A stretch of 21,814 bases of DNA, from NCBI GenBank assembly GCA_002404675.1, contig DHKE01000027.1, positions 34,656-56,469 of the forward strand. The letters run 5' to 3'. Position numbers and translations under genes: made by a program. The notes under the pieces are model-generated. The model was not told the origin of the DNA. It saw only the letters and a list, made by a program, of their open reading frames with translations, and ran no database searches. The first letter of the stretch is position 1. Every line of letters starts with the position of its first letter. The DNA is from Porphyromonadaceae bacterium UBA4702 (GTDB lineage Bacteria; Bacteroidota; Bacteroidia; Bacteroidales; Muribaculaceae). Below, piece by piece: positions 6,777-15,146 of the stretch.

Positions 6777-7925
6777 TCAGCGGCGGGGGGAGCGGAGCTT
6801 GTAGATGTAGTAGAAGATGCGGCGGCAGTGGCCGTCTACGTCGGCTTGCGTCAGGTCGCCGCGCTCTATGGCGGCGAGGATGTCGCGGCGTGCCGCGTCG
6901 GTGTCGGCGGGGGCAAGCACCAGGTCTGCCCCGGCGGCGACGGCTTTCCATGCGGGCGCGCCTTCCGCGCCGCCCATGTTGAGGGCATCGGTCAGTATCA
7001 GCCCTCGGAATTTCATGTCATTGCGCAGCAGGTCGGTTATCACTGCCGCAGACACAGCGGCTGGCTGTATGTCGGGGTCTACTGCCGGCACGGCGATATG
7101 CCCGACCATGATGCCCGACATGCCGCCCTCGACGTATATGCGGAAGGGGAGCAGGTCTTGGCTCATCATCAGGTGAAGGCTTTTGTGCAGCACGGGCAGT
7201 GTGCGGTGGCTGTCCTCGGGGACGCTGCCGTGGCCGGGGAAGTGTTTCGCCACGGAAATCACGCCCCCCTCCTCGAGTGCGCGGGCGTATGCCGAGGCAA
7301 GGCGTGCCACACGCGCCGGGTCTGCGCCGAAGCTGCGGCGCGACATTATGGACTGCCCGCCCTCGGGGACTACGTCCACCACCGGGCCGAGCACCATGGT
7401 GATGCCGAGGCGGCGGCATTGCTGCGCCACGCGCGAGCCGTATGACCGCATCAGCTTTTCGGAGGCGTATGTGGAGAGCTCGCCGTTGACAGGATATGAG
7501 GGCGCGTCTTCAAGGCGCATCCCGAGCCCCCATTCAGCGTCGATTGAGAGTATCATGTCGGCGCGTCCCATGCTGCGAAGGGTGTCGGCGATGATGCGGG
7601 CCGACAGCGTGTCGCCGCGCAGAAGCACGATGCCGCCGGCGTGGATGTCGAGGGCGTAATGGCGCAGCTGGCGCAAGGTTGGCGCGTCGTGGCGCGTGAA
7701 CATTGCGGGCATGAGGAGCATTCCGGCACGCTGCTCCGGGGTCAATGCGCGGACGGCGGAGTCGGCCTTCACACGCAGGAGCGAATCAGCGACCGCTGCG
7801 CTGTCAACCGCCGCTGCGCCAGCCGCCGTGGGGTCTGAAGACGGACGGTGCGGCGAAGAGCATGCCACGGTCGCCGCCAGCAGAGGCAGCAGCAACAGTG
7901 TCATCGTCCGCCACACCATACCCAT
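6777..7925 (-). CDS. GH3 beta-N-acetylhexosaminidase-like lipoprotein (NagZ type)
   Basis: A 382-residue glycoside hydrolase family 3 protein, likely acting in peptidoglycan recycling or muropeptide trimming by removing beta-linked N-acetylglucosamine. The N-terminus has a lipoprotein signal (LLLLPLLAATVAC, cysteine at about residue 22), so it is probably membrane-anchored outside the cytoplasm, unlike cytosolic E. coli NagZ. NagZ hallmarks are present: KHFPGHG at 227-233, DSH at 238-240 (catalytic Asp-His dyad loop), and LTDALNMGG with nucleophile D313. Many Bacteroidetes relatives carry an extra beta-lactamase-like domain; this one is only the GH3 catalytic part. It lies 13 bases after the 5'-nucleotidase gene and is probably co-transcribed with it. 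High GC. Confidence 0.9.
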   Translation of the reverse strand: MGMVWRTMTLLLLPLLAATVACSSPHRPSSDPTAAGAAAVDSAAVADSLLRVKADSAVRALTPEQRAGMLLMPAMFTRHDAPTLRQLRHYALDIHAGGIVLLRGDTLSARIIADTLRSMGRADMILSIDAEWGLGMRLEDAPSYPVNGELSTYASEKLMRSYGSRVAQQCRRLGITMVLGPVVDVVPEGGQSIMSRRSFGADPARVARLASAYARALEEGGVISVAKHFPGHGSVPEDSHRTLPVLHKSLHLMMSQDLLPFRIYVEGGMSGIMVGHIAVPAVDPDIQPAAVSAAVITDLLRNDMKFRGLILTDALNMGGAEGAPAWKAVAAGADLVLAPADTDAARRDILAAIERGDLTQADVDGHCRRIFYYIYKLRSPRR

Positions 7926-7938
7926 GTCTTTTGCTGTG

Positions 7939-9513
7939 TCAGGGTATTGTCACCTGCTTCTGGAAGCGTCCGGTCGGGTCTGGGGCTATGGGAAGCCCGA
8001 GCCTGGTCAGGTGGTTGATGTACCGCATTATAGGCACAGCCATCACATCGCTGTCTGTCCAAATCACCTTGCCCCGGGCTATGGCGTCAAAGCCGTCGTT
8101 GCCCTCTATGATGTATGAAATGGTCGAGACGATGTATGTCTGTGTCGGGTCAATCTCGTTGCCGTCAAGCACCATGCGCACGAACCCGCCCTTGCCGTCG
8201 GTGACCACGCGCACATTCGCGCTCACACCTTCGGCTCCGGCAGGAGAAGCGGCGACGCTCTTCATGGCATCTATCAGGTCAGAGCCCTTCACCTCGGTCA
8301 GCACCATGTTGTTGGCAAAGGGGAACGTGCTGAGCATCTGTCCTTCGGTCACATCGCCCTTGGGCATGTCGTGGCGTATGCCGCCCACGTTCATGATGCC
8401 TATCATGGGGCGGCAATGCCCGATACCGAGGCTGTCGAGCTTCTGCACGCCGTACCAGCGGGCGAAGTCGGCCGCCCAGTTGGCGTAGCCGCCGTTGTAG
8501 TTGTCGCTGTCAAGGTCATAGAGCGACTTGGCGATGACACGCGAGTTGACCGAATCCACCACGTGGCGGAACGGCTTGAGAAACTCCGCCATGTGGGCGT
8601 CGAGGCGGTCAGCGGGGAAGCGGTCAGTCACTGGAATGAGCTTGTACTCGGCAGCATCCGCGCCGCTCTTGATGTGGTCTGTGTCAATGGTGATTTCGCC
8701 GATGTACTTGCCGCCGCGCCCGGTCTGCGCCACCAGCACGTCGCGGCCATCAGCGTTCTTGACGACTGACGGGTCTTTGCCGGCATTGCCGGGGAGGATG
8801 ACCGAGTGGGAATGCCCGCCGATGATGATGTCGATGTCATGGCTCGTGCGGGCGATGTCATAGTCGGTCGGCTTGCCGTTTTCCTTGACAATGCCGATGT
8901 GCGACACCACCACCACCAGGTCGCATTTCTTGTCGGTCTTGAGGAAATGCGCCGTCTCGTTGGCTGTCTTGACAGCGTCCTTGTACACCAGCCCCGGATA
9001 GTTTGCCTTGGAAATCAACTTGTCCGGGTCCACGTTGATGCCGATGAAGCCAATCTTCTTGCCGCCGATTTTCTTGATGACGTATGGCGAGAACATGCCT
9101 CGCAGCGGGGTGGCGGAGAAATCATAGTTGGCAGACAGGCGAGCGGCCTTCACGTCCTTGTAGTGCCGGGCGAGGCTCTCTATGCCGTTGTCAAGCTCAT
9201 GGTTGCCAAGGATGCGTATGTCATAGCCCATCATGTTCATCAGCGGATACTCCACGTCGCCGCCGAAGAAACTGAAATAGAGTGTGCCTTGCACCGCGTC
9301 GCCGGCATCTATCAGCACCACGTTTTTCTGCACGTTGCGCACGCTGTCGATTATCGCCTTGCGTTGCAGCACACCGCCTGCGCCCTTTGCGTCGGGGTCT
9401 ATGGCAGAGTGGGTGTCATTGGTGTGCAGCAGCACCACTGTGTCGGCAGAGGCGACAGCCAAAGCCGACAGCATCAGGGGAACTATTATCCTCCGTATAC
9501 GTTTTAATGTCAT
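7939..9513 (-). CDS. Periplasmic 5'-nucleotidase / UshA-type metallophosphoesterase
   Basis: A 524-residue secreted enzyme expected to dephosphorylate nucleotides outside the cytoplasm for nucleoside and phosphate scavenging. A signal peptide covers about residues 1-23 (cleavage near ASA-DT). The metallophosphoesterase domain shows the metal ligands in order: LLHTNDTHS (29-36), DAGDAVQGT (69-77), GNHELDNG (103-110), VVSHIGI near 200, and GGHSHS near 233. The C-terminal 5'-nucleotidase domain begins around residue 315, with the substrate-binding blocks [10 protein letters not shown] and [10 protein letters not shown]. Length is normal for UshA-like proteins. It is the first gene of a two-gene unit with the GH3 lipoprotein. 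A promoter-like element lies at 9537-9568. Confidence 0.93.
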   Translation of the reverse strand: MTLKRIRRIIVPLMLSALAVASADTVVLLHTNDTHSAIDPDAKGAGGVLQRKAIIDSVRNVQKNVVLIDAGDAVQGTLYFSFFGGDVEYPLMNMMGYDIRILGNHELDNGIESLARHYKDVKAARLSANYDFSATPLRGMFSPYVIKKIGGKKIGFIGINVDPDKLISKANYPGLVYKDAVKTANETAHFLKTDKKCDLVVVVSHIGIVKENGKPTDYDIARTSHDIDIIIGGHSHSVILPGNAGKDPSVVKNADGRDVLVAQTGRGGKYIGEITIDTDHIKSGADAAEYKLIPVTDRFPADRLDAHMAEFLKPFRHVVDSVNSRVIAKSLYDLDSDNYNGGYANWAADFARWYGVQKLDSLGIGHCRPMIGIMNVGGIRHDMPKGDVTEGQMLSTFPFANNMVLTEVKGSDLIDAMKSVAASPAGAEGVSANVRVVTDGKGGFVRMVLDGNEIDPTQTYIVSTISYIIEGNDGFDAIARGKVIWTDSDVMAVPIMRYINHLTRLGLPIAPDPTGRFQKQVTIP

Positions 9514-9536
9514 AGCCGTTTGCGTTGTTTATGCCG

Positions 9537-9568
9537 TGAAATTACACATTCTCGGCGAATTGGGCAAA
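9537..9568 (-). promoter_or_regulatory. Promoter candidate for the 5'-nucleotidase gene
   Basis: On the minus strand TTTG (9565-9568), 20 bases, then TAATTTCA (9537-9544; two mismatches to TAnnTTTG). Predicted start of transcription near 9530, about 17 bases before the ATG. For the divergent rubrerythrin gene I see no convincing box in the same gap. Confidence 0.55.
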
Positions 9569-9624
9569 TACCGCCGCCAGAAACAGCGCAAATGCCATGT
9601 CAAACCCCAAAACGGAAACACACA

Positions 9625-10173
9625 ATGGACGGAAAGACACTGAAAGGCTCCCGCACGGAACAGAACCTGCAAGCCGCATTCGCCGGAGAATCGATGGCTC
9701 GCAACAAGTACACCTACTATGCCTCCAAGGCGCGCAAGGACGGCTATGAGCAGATAGCCAAGATATTCGAGGAGACAGCCGCCAACGAGAAGGAACACGC
9801 CAAGCTGTGGTTCAAGCTGCTGCACGGCGGCGAAATCGCCTCAACGCTCGACAACCTGCGAGATGCAGCAGACGGCGAGAACTATGAGTGGACAGACATG
9901 TACGAGCGTTTCGCCACCGAGGCCCGCGAGGAAGGGTTTGCGCAGATAGCCGCCCTGTTTGCCATGGTGGCGAAAATCGAGAAGGAGCACGAGGAGCGTT
10001 ACCGCCGGCTCATAGCCAACATCGAGCAGGGCCTCGTGTTCTCACGCGAGGGCGACACCGTGTGGGTATGCGGCAACTGCGGCCATGTCGTCATCGGCAA
10101 GAAAGCGCCCGAGGCATGCCCCGTGTGCAAGCATCCGCAGGCATACTTCGAGATACGCGCCGACAACTTCTGA
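9625..10173 (+). CDS. rbr: Rubrerythrin
   Basis: A 182-residue rubrerythrin, a cytoplasmic peroxidase that protects anaerobes by reducing hydrogen peroxide. The N-terminal ferritin-like four-helix domain carries diiron ligands in GES (E22), NEKEH (about 54-58) and [10 protein letters not shown] (about 117-126). The C-terminal rubredoxin domain has two CxxC pairs, C149/C152 (VCGNCG) and C165/C168 (CPVC), binding one iron. The ATG at 9625 is chosen because [15 protein letters not shown] is the usual family start; the frame is open further upstream to 9520 but that part does not look like the family. It stands alone, divergent from the 5'-nucleotidase gene and convergent with the methyltransferase gene. 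Confidence 0.95.
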   Translation: MDGKTLKGSRTEQNLQAAFAGESMARNKYTYYASKARKDGYEQIAKIFEETAANEKEHAKLWFKLLHGGEIASTLDNLRDAADGENYEWTDMYERFATEAREEGFAQIAALFAMVAKIEKEHEERYRRLIANIEQGLVFSREGDTVWVCGNCGHVVIGKKAPEACPVCKHPQAYFEIRADNF

Positions 10174-10195
10174 AGCCTTTTGCCATGCACCTAAA

Positions 10196-10232
10196 TATCG
10201 TATATGCCGGCTATTCACCGACATATACGATA
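10196..10232. terminator. Bidirectional hairpin terminator between convergent genes
   Basis: A 15-bp inverted repeat (10196-10210 and 10218-10232, TATCGTATATG at its core, one mismatch) with a 7-base loop. It lies between the stop of rubrerythrin (10173) and the stop of the convergent methyltransferase (10235). The flanks are AT-rich but lack a long T-run on either strand. It probably serves both transcripts. Confidence 0.65.
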
Positions 10233-10234
10233 AT

Positions 10235-11743
10235 TTATGCGTCAATGCCAACCCTTGAAAACAAGTTCTGCTCTGTTGCAGTCCTGCCGTTCCACTCTGT
10301 TTCGCCGAAAACGCCTGTTTTAACAATGGAGTTTACAAGCATGCTGACTACTGGGACAGCAACGCTGTTCCCGATTAGCTTCATCCACCGCGAACGAGCC
10401 TCCGGCAGTATGAAATCTGGAGGAAACCCTTGTATTTTGCATGCTTCAGACTTGGATATTTTCCTGAAATTGCCCGGCTGGAATACCTTTTCCATAAATG
10501 CTCTCTTCCATTCGTCTTTTGTGCTGACTTCGAGTTCGACATCAGACACAAAATCATTTGTATCACTCGCCACCAATGTCGGATAAATTTTCGAAGACGG
10601 CAGAAATATTCGGTTTATTCCGTTTAGACCGGTGCTGATTTTGGCATTCTTGAAATCGTAGCGAGTCTCGATACACTTGACCACCCCCTTTCCCTCGAGT
10701 TTATGCAATGTGTCGGCAATGCTGATTCTGTGCTTTTTCAGTTCCTTGTCAGACCGAAGTTCGTCAACGACGATAATGCCAGACTGTGCATGAGACAAAA
10801 GCAGAGTCTCGTCGCTGCTGCTATCAAAGGGGGACAAGCATACCTCATAACGATATGGACAATGCTTGAGTATTTCCAACTCGACCAACTCCTCCAACTC
10901 CTCAAAAGAAATGGCAGAGTCCAGTTGCTGGAAATGATTCAATCCCAACGCATTCCCGTCCAATACACCATAAACGCTCTTGCGGCGATTCCTAAGCAGA
11001 AGAGAGCAAATGCTCTTTTGCCTCTCTGTAGTGGGGATAATGTCCCACGAATGTATTGTCGTGTGTCCATTGCGCAAGTCATTAAACAGGAAATAATCAT
11101 TTAGCCCCATTTCATTGCAGGACAAACTTCTGCCAGCTGTACCCCCTGCCCCATAGGTTATGCTGTTGATATTATCCAGAATATCACCCAATTTCACTTT
11201 GCCGGGACAGGGTTTGGGAACAGAGAACCGGTTATAGTACTTTTGTTCTTTGAATCCGACTATGTATATGCGCACCCTCGTTTGAGGGACGCCGTAATCG
11301 TAAGCATTGAGCAGCAACGGACGTGCAAAATAACCAGCTTGCCTGATTCTCGCGAGTATATATGTCAACGCATCGTGATTCCTCGGATCTGCAAGGCCTT
11401 TGACATTCTCAAATATGAAGACCTTGGGCTGAGCCTCCTTCAGCAAAAACAATGTATCGTTCCACAACTGTCCTCTGTCATCGTCAAAGCCCAGATTTTT
11501 TCCGGCAATAGACCAGCTTTGGCAAGGTACGCCTGCTGTCAGGAAATCATGCTTTGGAAGTTCCTTCAATTTAGTTATGTCTCCCAAATTTCGGTCTTCA
11601 CTGACATTGTAATTGGCACAATATGCGGCAATTGCATCTCGAGCAATCTCGCTGAACCCCAGACATACTCCACCCGCTGTTTCCAACGCCTGGTGGAAAC
11701 CGCCAATTCCAGAGAACAAATCTATAAACGTGAACTTCCTCAT
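10235..11743 (-). CDS. DNA cytosine-C5 methyltransferase of restriction pair 2
   Basis: A 502-residue 5-methylcytosine methyltransferase. Motifs in order: FIDLFSGIGGFHQAL (motif I, AdoMet binding, residues 6-20), GVPCQSWS with catalytic C74 (motif IV), FENVKGL (motif VI, E112), QTRVRIY (motif VIII, 154-160), and near the C-terminus QGFPPDF (motif IX) and LIGNSVAVPV (motif X). A long variable region (about 200-430) would hold the target recognition domain and makes it larger than the usual 320-430 residues. It should protect host DNA from the adjacent nuclease. Its ATG directly follows the nuclease stop (TAAATG), so translation is probably coupled. Less GC-rich than dnaB and rubrerythrin, consistent with acquisition. 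Confidence 0.95.
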   Translation of the reverse strand: MRKFTFIDLFSGIGGFHQALETAGGVCLGFSEIARDAIAAYCANYNVSEDRNLGDITKLKELPKHDFLTAGVPCQSWSIAGKNLGFDDDRGQLWNDTLFLLKEAQPKVFIFENVKGLADPRNHDALTYILARIRQAGYFARPLLLNAYDYGVPQTRVRIYIVGFKEQKYYNRFSVPKPCPGKVKLGDILDNINSITYGAGGTAGRSLSCNEMGLNDYFLFNDLRNGHTTIHSWDIIPTTERQKSICSLLLRNRRKSVYGVLDGNALGLNHFQQLDSAISFEELEELVELEILKHCPYRYEVCLSPFDSSSDETLLLSHAQSGIIVVDELRSDKELKKHRISIADTLHKLEGKGVVKCIETRYDFKNAKISTGLNGINRIFLPSSKIYPTLVASDTNDFVSDVELEVSTKDEWKRAFMEKVFQPGNFRKISKSEACKIQGFPPDFILPEARSRWMKLIGNSVAVPVVSMLVNSIVKTGVFGETEWNGRTATEQNLFSRVGIDA

Positions 11744-12586
11744 TTACTTCAAAATTCCCTTGTCAAAGCCTTCCGGCGGCTCAATGCCTAAAAACTCCCG
11801 GTAAATCTGCTCCTTGTACGCAACGCCGAGCTTGTTGATTTCGTATATGAAATGGCTGTATGTGTCTTTGCCGCCGAGCAAATCCCACAATTCCTCACCT
11901 ATCAAAACACATGGATCACTTTTCATGTCAAACCACCTTTTAGGAAAAGTCCACGCATAGTCAGACCGATTCTTGCCGAACGGATTGTAGACCAATGCGT
12001 AATACGCATCCGTAACAAGATGCTCATTCAGAGCCAACAATTTGAACATCTTTTCTTTGCTCACCTTAGTCTGGTCACTATTCGGCAGCGGGGCTTTCAG
12101 CTCGAAAGCGTATGTCCGGTGGGTTCGGTTGCTATTGACAAGTATGTCGCAGACTATGCTTACCGGTATGGGATGTCCGCCTCCAGCCCTTACATAAGCC
12201 AGTTCCTCCTCCCAATTGGGCACGATTCTTTTGTGACCTTGCACTCTGTGCTCCAAATTGTTCAGGACTTCCTGTATACGCCTAAGGCTTTCATCTCCGA
12301 TTGTACCCTCTACGGAAGCCCCCTTTTCGCAATGCCCATGATAATATCGGGCGACCTGAACAGCGAGTTTTTCCCAGACAGAGCCGAATGGGGTTACAAA
12401 TCTCCTTTCAAAATGAGATCCCTTGAATATTTCGTCGGGAACAAGAGCCGCATACAATGGCTTCTTTGCATGATGCTCCTCGACTATGAACGGGTCTGTT
12501 CTAAGGACTTTGTCCATGACTCTGTCCATCATGGTTTGAACGACTTCACGCACGGCTTGAGTTACCGCTTCATTACTGTTTCCCAT
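11744..12586 (-). CDS. Type II restriction endonuclease, TdeIII-like
   Basis: A 280-residue protein placed directly before the cytosine methyltransferase gene. Its pattern of blocks (SHFERRFVTPFGSVWEKLA; ELKAPLPNSDQTK; YYALVYNPFGKNR; FPKRWFDM; VLIGEELWDLLGGKDTY) fits what I recall of the TdeIII family, whose founding member cuts GGNCC. The family call is from memory and the cut site is inferred. A PD-(D/E)XK-type centre is visible: D147 in SIVCDILV, then E162 and K164 in FELK. The nuclease gene comes first and the methyltransferase second. The gap to the upstream dnaB stop is 40 bases, with only a weak promoter-like TACACTTG lacking a -33 partner, so read-through from dnaB is possible. Confidence 0.75.
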   Translation of the reverse strand: MGNSNEAVTQAVREVVQTMMDRVMDKVLRTDPFIVEEHHAKKPLYAALVPDEIFKGSHFERRFVTPFGSVWEKLAVQVARYYHGHCEKGASVEGTIGDESLRRIQEVLNNLEHRVQGHKRIVPNWEEELAYVRAGGGHPIPVSIVCDILVNSNRTHRTYAFELKAPLPNSDQTKVSKEKMFKLLALNEHLVTDAYYALVYNPFGKNRSDYAWTFPKRWFDMKSDPCVLIGEELWDLLGGKDTYSHFIYEINKLGVAYKEQIYREFLGIEPPEGFDKGILK

Positions 12587-12626
12587 TTTTCAAACAAGTG
12601 TATTTGGGTTCTCTTATTATGAATTG

Positions 12627-14201
12627 TCAGAAGGGGAGCGGGCCTTCGTCCTTGCCGGGCATGATGTCGGGCATGGCAGACGACTGGGCAGACTGTGCAA
12701 ACGAGTCGGTCAGGCTTACGCCGCCGTCTGCCGGCTCGCTGTTCATGCGGCTGGGTATCTGCTGCATCTGCGGGCCGCTGTAGCTTTCGTCGATTGACGA
12801 GAACGACTCCTGGAAGTTCTCGAATTTCGCATAGTTCTTGATGAAGCGCAGGTCTATCGTGCCCACCGCGCCGCTGCGGTGCTTAGCCACGATGAGTTCC
12901 GCCAGCCCTCGTATGTCCTTGCCCTGCGCGTCCACGCCCTCGCGGTTGTAGTATTCGGGGCGGTGGATGAAGCAGACGATGTCGGCATCCTGCTCTATCG
13001 CGCCCGACTCACGCAGGTCTGAGAGCATCGGGCGTTTGTCCTCACGCGACTCTGTGGAGCGGTTGAGCTGCGACAGGGCAATGATGGGTATGTTCAGCTC
13101 CTTGGCAAGGGCTTTTAGCGAGCGTGAAATGGTGCTGACCTCCTGCTCGCGGCTGCCGAGGCGCATGCCGGCAACGGTCATGAGCTGCAGGTAGTCTATC
13201 ATTATCATCTTCACGCCGTGTTCGCGCACCAGTCGGCGTGCCTTTGTACGCAGCTCGGTGATGCTGAGGCCCGGGGTCTCGTCGAGGTACATCGGCGCGC
13301 CGTACACGGCGGCAAGCTGCGAGTTGAGGTAGTCCTGCTCGGCGTTGCTGAGCTGTCCGCTCTTGATTTTCTCTCCCTCGATAGAGCCGATGTTGGAGAG
13401 CAGACGCTTGACCAGCTGCACGTTTGACATCTCGAGGGTGAATATCGCCGTCGGTATGGAATAGTCGATAGCCATGTTCTTCGCCATCGAGAGGACGAAT
13501 GCAGTCTTGCCCATAGCCGGTCGCGCCGCGATGATGATGAGGTCGGAGTTCTGCCAGCCGCCGGTCATCTTGTCGAGCTCGGTGTATCCGGTCTGCAAGC
13601 CCGAGAGACCGGTCTCGGTGTTGCGTGCATTCTGCATCTGCTCAAGGGCGAGGTTGATGACCGGGTCTATCTGCTCGACTTCGCGCTTCAGCTGCGTCTG
13701 CGAGATTTCAAACAGCGCGCCTTCGGCCTCCTGCAGCAGGTCGTCCACGTCGTTTGCCTCGTCAAATGCCTGCGACTCAATCTTGGAGGCGAAGTTTATG
13801 AGGCGGCGGGCCAGGTATTTCTGTGCTACGATGCGGGCATGAAACTCCACATGGGCAGCTGAGTATACACGCGACGTGAGGTCGGTGATGTAGACCGCGC
13901 CGCCCACCTTGTCGAGATTCTTGTCGGCACGCAGCTGCTCGGTCACGGAAAGCATGTCGATAGGCCGCTGGTTGAAGCCGAGCGATTCGATGGCGGCATA
14001 TATCATCTTGTGGCGAGGGTCGTAGAAGGCGTCGGGGGTGAGCAGGTCGCACACGCTCATGTATGCGTCCTTTTCGAGCATCAACGCGCCGAGGACGGCC
14101 TCCTCGAGGTCATTGTCGTGCGGCGGCAGCTTGCCCACAGAGTCTGTCTGGCGCGGATTGGGGCTTCGGTAATCTTGCGGCTGTTTCTTGTATTCAGGCA
14201 T
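12627..14201 (-). CDS. dnaB: Replicative DNA helicase
   Basis: A 524-residue hexameric replicative helicase that unwinds DNA 5' to 3' at the fork and recruits primase. The N-terminal DnaB domain covers about residues 24-130 (LPPHDNDLEEAVLGALML). The RecA-like C-terminal domain starts near 195 and shows Walker A ARPAMGKTAF (226-235), EMSNVQLVKRLL, Walker B MIMIDYLQLM, and SQLNRSTE. The conserved LRESGAIEQDADIVCFIHRPEYY block follows. The C-terminal tail is serine-rich and ends GPLPF. The ATG at 14201 (MPEYKKQ) is chosen because an upstream extension to 14408 is low-complexity and runs into menA. No intein. It follows menA by 35 bases. The second restriction pair sits directly downstream in the same orientation. 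Confidence 0.96.
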   Translation of the reverse strand: MPEYKKQPQDYRSPNPRQTDSVGKLPPHDNDLEEAVLGALMLEKDAYMSVCDLLTPDAFYDPRHKMIYAAIESLGFNQRPIDMLSVTEQLRADKNLDKVGGAVYITDLTSRVYSAAHVEFHARIVAQKYLARRLINFASKIESQAFDEANDVDDLLQEAEGALFEISQTQLKREVEQIDPVINLALEQMQNARNTETGLSGLQTGYTELDKMTGGWQNSDLIIIAARPAMGKTAFVLSMAKNMAIDYSIPTAIFTLEMSNVQLVKRLLSNIGSIEGEKIKSGQLSNAEQDYLNSQLAAVYGAPMYLDETPGLSITELRTKARRLVREHGVKMIMIDYLQLMTVAGMRLGSREQEVSTISRSLKALAKELNIPIIALSQLNRSTESREDKRPMLSDLRESGAIEQDADIVCFIHRPEYYNREGVDAQGKDIRGLAELIVAKHRSGAVGTIDLRFIKNYAKFENFQESFSSIDESYSGPQMQQIPSRMNSEPADGGVSLTDSFAQSAQSSAMPDIMPGKDEGPLPF

Positions 14202-14236
14202 GGTGACAGGTGCGTATTCGGATAGGGTTTCCGGGG

Positions 14237-15145
14237 TTATATCAATGGATTGGAGGCAAGTGCAATGCACAGAGCCACGGCAAAGGCAAGCAGCGTGACA
14301 GCAGTCTTGCCAAGCAGGGGGTTCAGCGCCGCGCCGGTGCGCGAGCGTATCTGGAGGAAAATGGCAATGCCGGCAGCCGCGAGAGCAGCATACATGAGCC
14401 ACCACCATGGGGAGAGCGAGGGCATGGTGACTGCGGCGGCAAGAGCCGCTGCTGCCAGTGCGGACAGCAGGTATACGGCTGACATCACACGCCGCCCGAA
14501 CAGCACGACGGTGGTCTTCTTGCCCACAGCCGCGTCATCGTCCATATCGCGGTAATTATTTACAATCAGCACGTTGGAGGCAAGCAGTCCCACTGCGAGA
14601 GCAATGCACCACACCATTGGCGAGAACGCGACAGCGCCGGCCTGAACGTAAGCGGTGAGAGTCACCGGGACAAGCCCGAAGAACACAACCACCGCCACAT
14701 CACCCAGCCCATGGTGCGACAGCGGGAACGGCCCGGCGCTGTAGCCTATCGCGAACAGGGCGATAGCGATGCCGCAGGGCAACAGCCACCAGCCTCCGAA
14801 AAACAGCAGCGACAGGCCAAGCAACGCAGCCACGCCAAGCGTGGCATACGTTGCGTTGCGCATCTGGCGCGGCGAGATGTCGCCCTCGGTGACACCCCGG
14901 CGGAAACCCTCGCGCCCCTTGCGGTCGAGGCCGCCGACGTAGTCATAATACTCGTTGGCGAAGTTGGACGCCACCTGCGCCAATACTGCGAACAGGAGGC
15001 ATATCACTGCCGGCGCGAGGCGGAAACCGCCGTAGCGGGCAGCGCAGCCGCAGCCCGCGACCACGCCGGCAACGCTGACCGGCAACGTGCGCAGCCGCAT
15101 CGCCTCTATCCACACTCCTGCGCGGTTTCTCCGGGGTTCGGTCAT
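14237..15145 (-). CDS. menA: 1,4-dihydroxy-2-naphthoate polyprenyltransferase
   Basis: MenA, a 302-residue integral membrane UbiA-family enzyme. It attaches the polyprenyl chain to 1,4-dihydroxy-2-naphthoate, the step that gives demethylmenaquinone for anaerobic respiration. There are eight or nine hydrophobic segments. The first prenyl-diphosphate/Mg2+ motif is NFANEYYDYVGGLD (61-74), followed by GFRRGVTEGDIS; the second is NNYRDMDDDAAVGKKT (196-211). Length is normal. Its ATG lies one base after the stop of the 1371-residue gene, so the two are translationally linked, and dnaB follows after 35 bases. No other menaquinone gene is in the window. Confidence 0.95.
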   Translation of the reverse strand: MTEPRRNRAGVWIEAMRLRTLPVSVAGVVAGCGCAARYGGFRLAPAVICLLFAVLAQVASNFANEYYDYVGGLDRKGREGFRRGVTEGDISPRQMRNATYATLGVAALLGLSLLFFGGWWLLPCGIAIALFAIGYSAGPFPLSHHGLGDVAVVVFFGLVPVTLTAYVQAGAVAFSPMVWCIALAVGLLASNVLIVNNYRDMDDDAAVGKKTTVVLFGRRVMSAVYLLSALAAAALAAAVTMPSLSPWWWLMYAALAAAGIAIFLQIRSRTGAALNPLLGKTAVTLLAFAVALCIALASNPLI

Positions 15146-15146
15146 G

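Noticed and set aside
7745..8488. 247-codon plus-strand frame across the GH3 and nucleotidase genes
   Set aside because: It covers the junction of two well-identified genes on the other strand and shows no motif.
9520..9624. Longer rubrerythrin N-terminus from 9520
   Set aside because: The family starts at MDGKTLKGS; the upstream codons lie in the divergent promoter region.
14202..14408. Longer DnaB N-terminus from 14408
   Set aside because: It overlaps menA and does not resemble DnaB; MPEYKKQ at 14201 fits the family.
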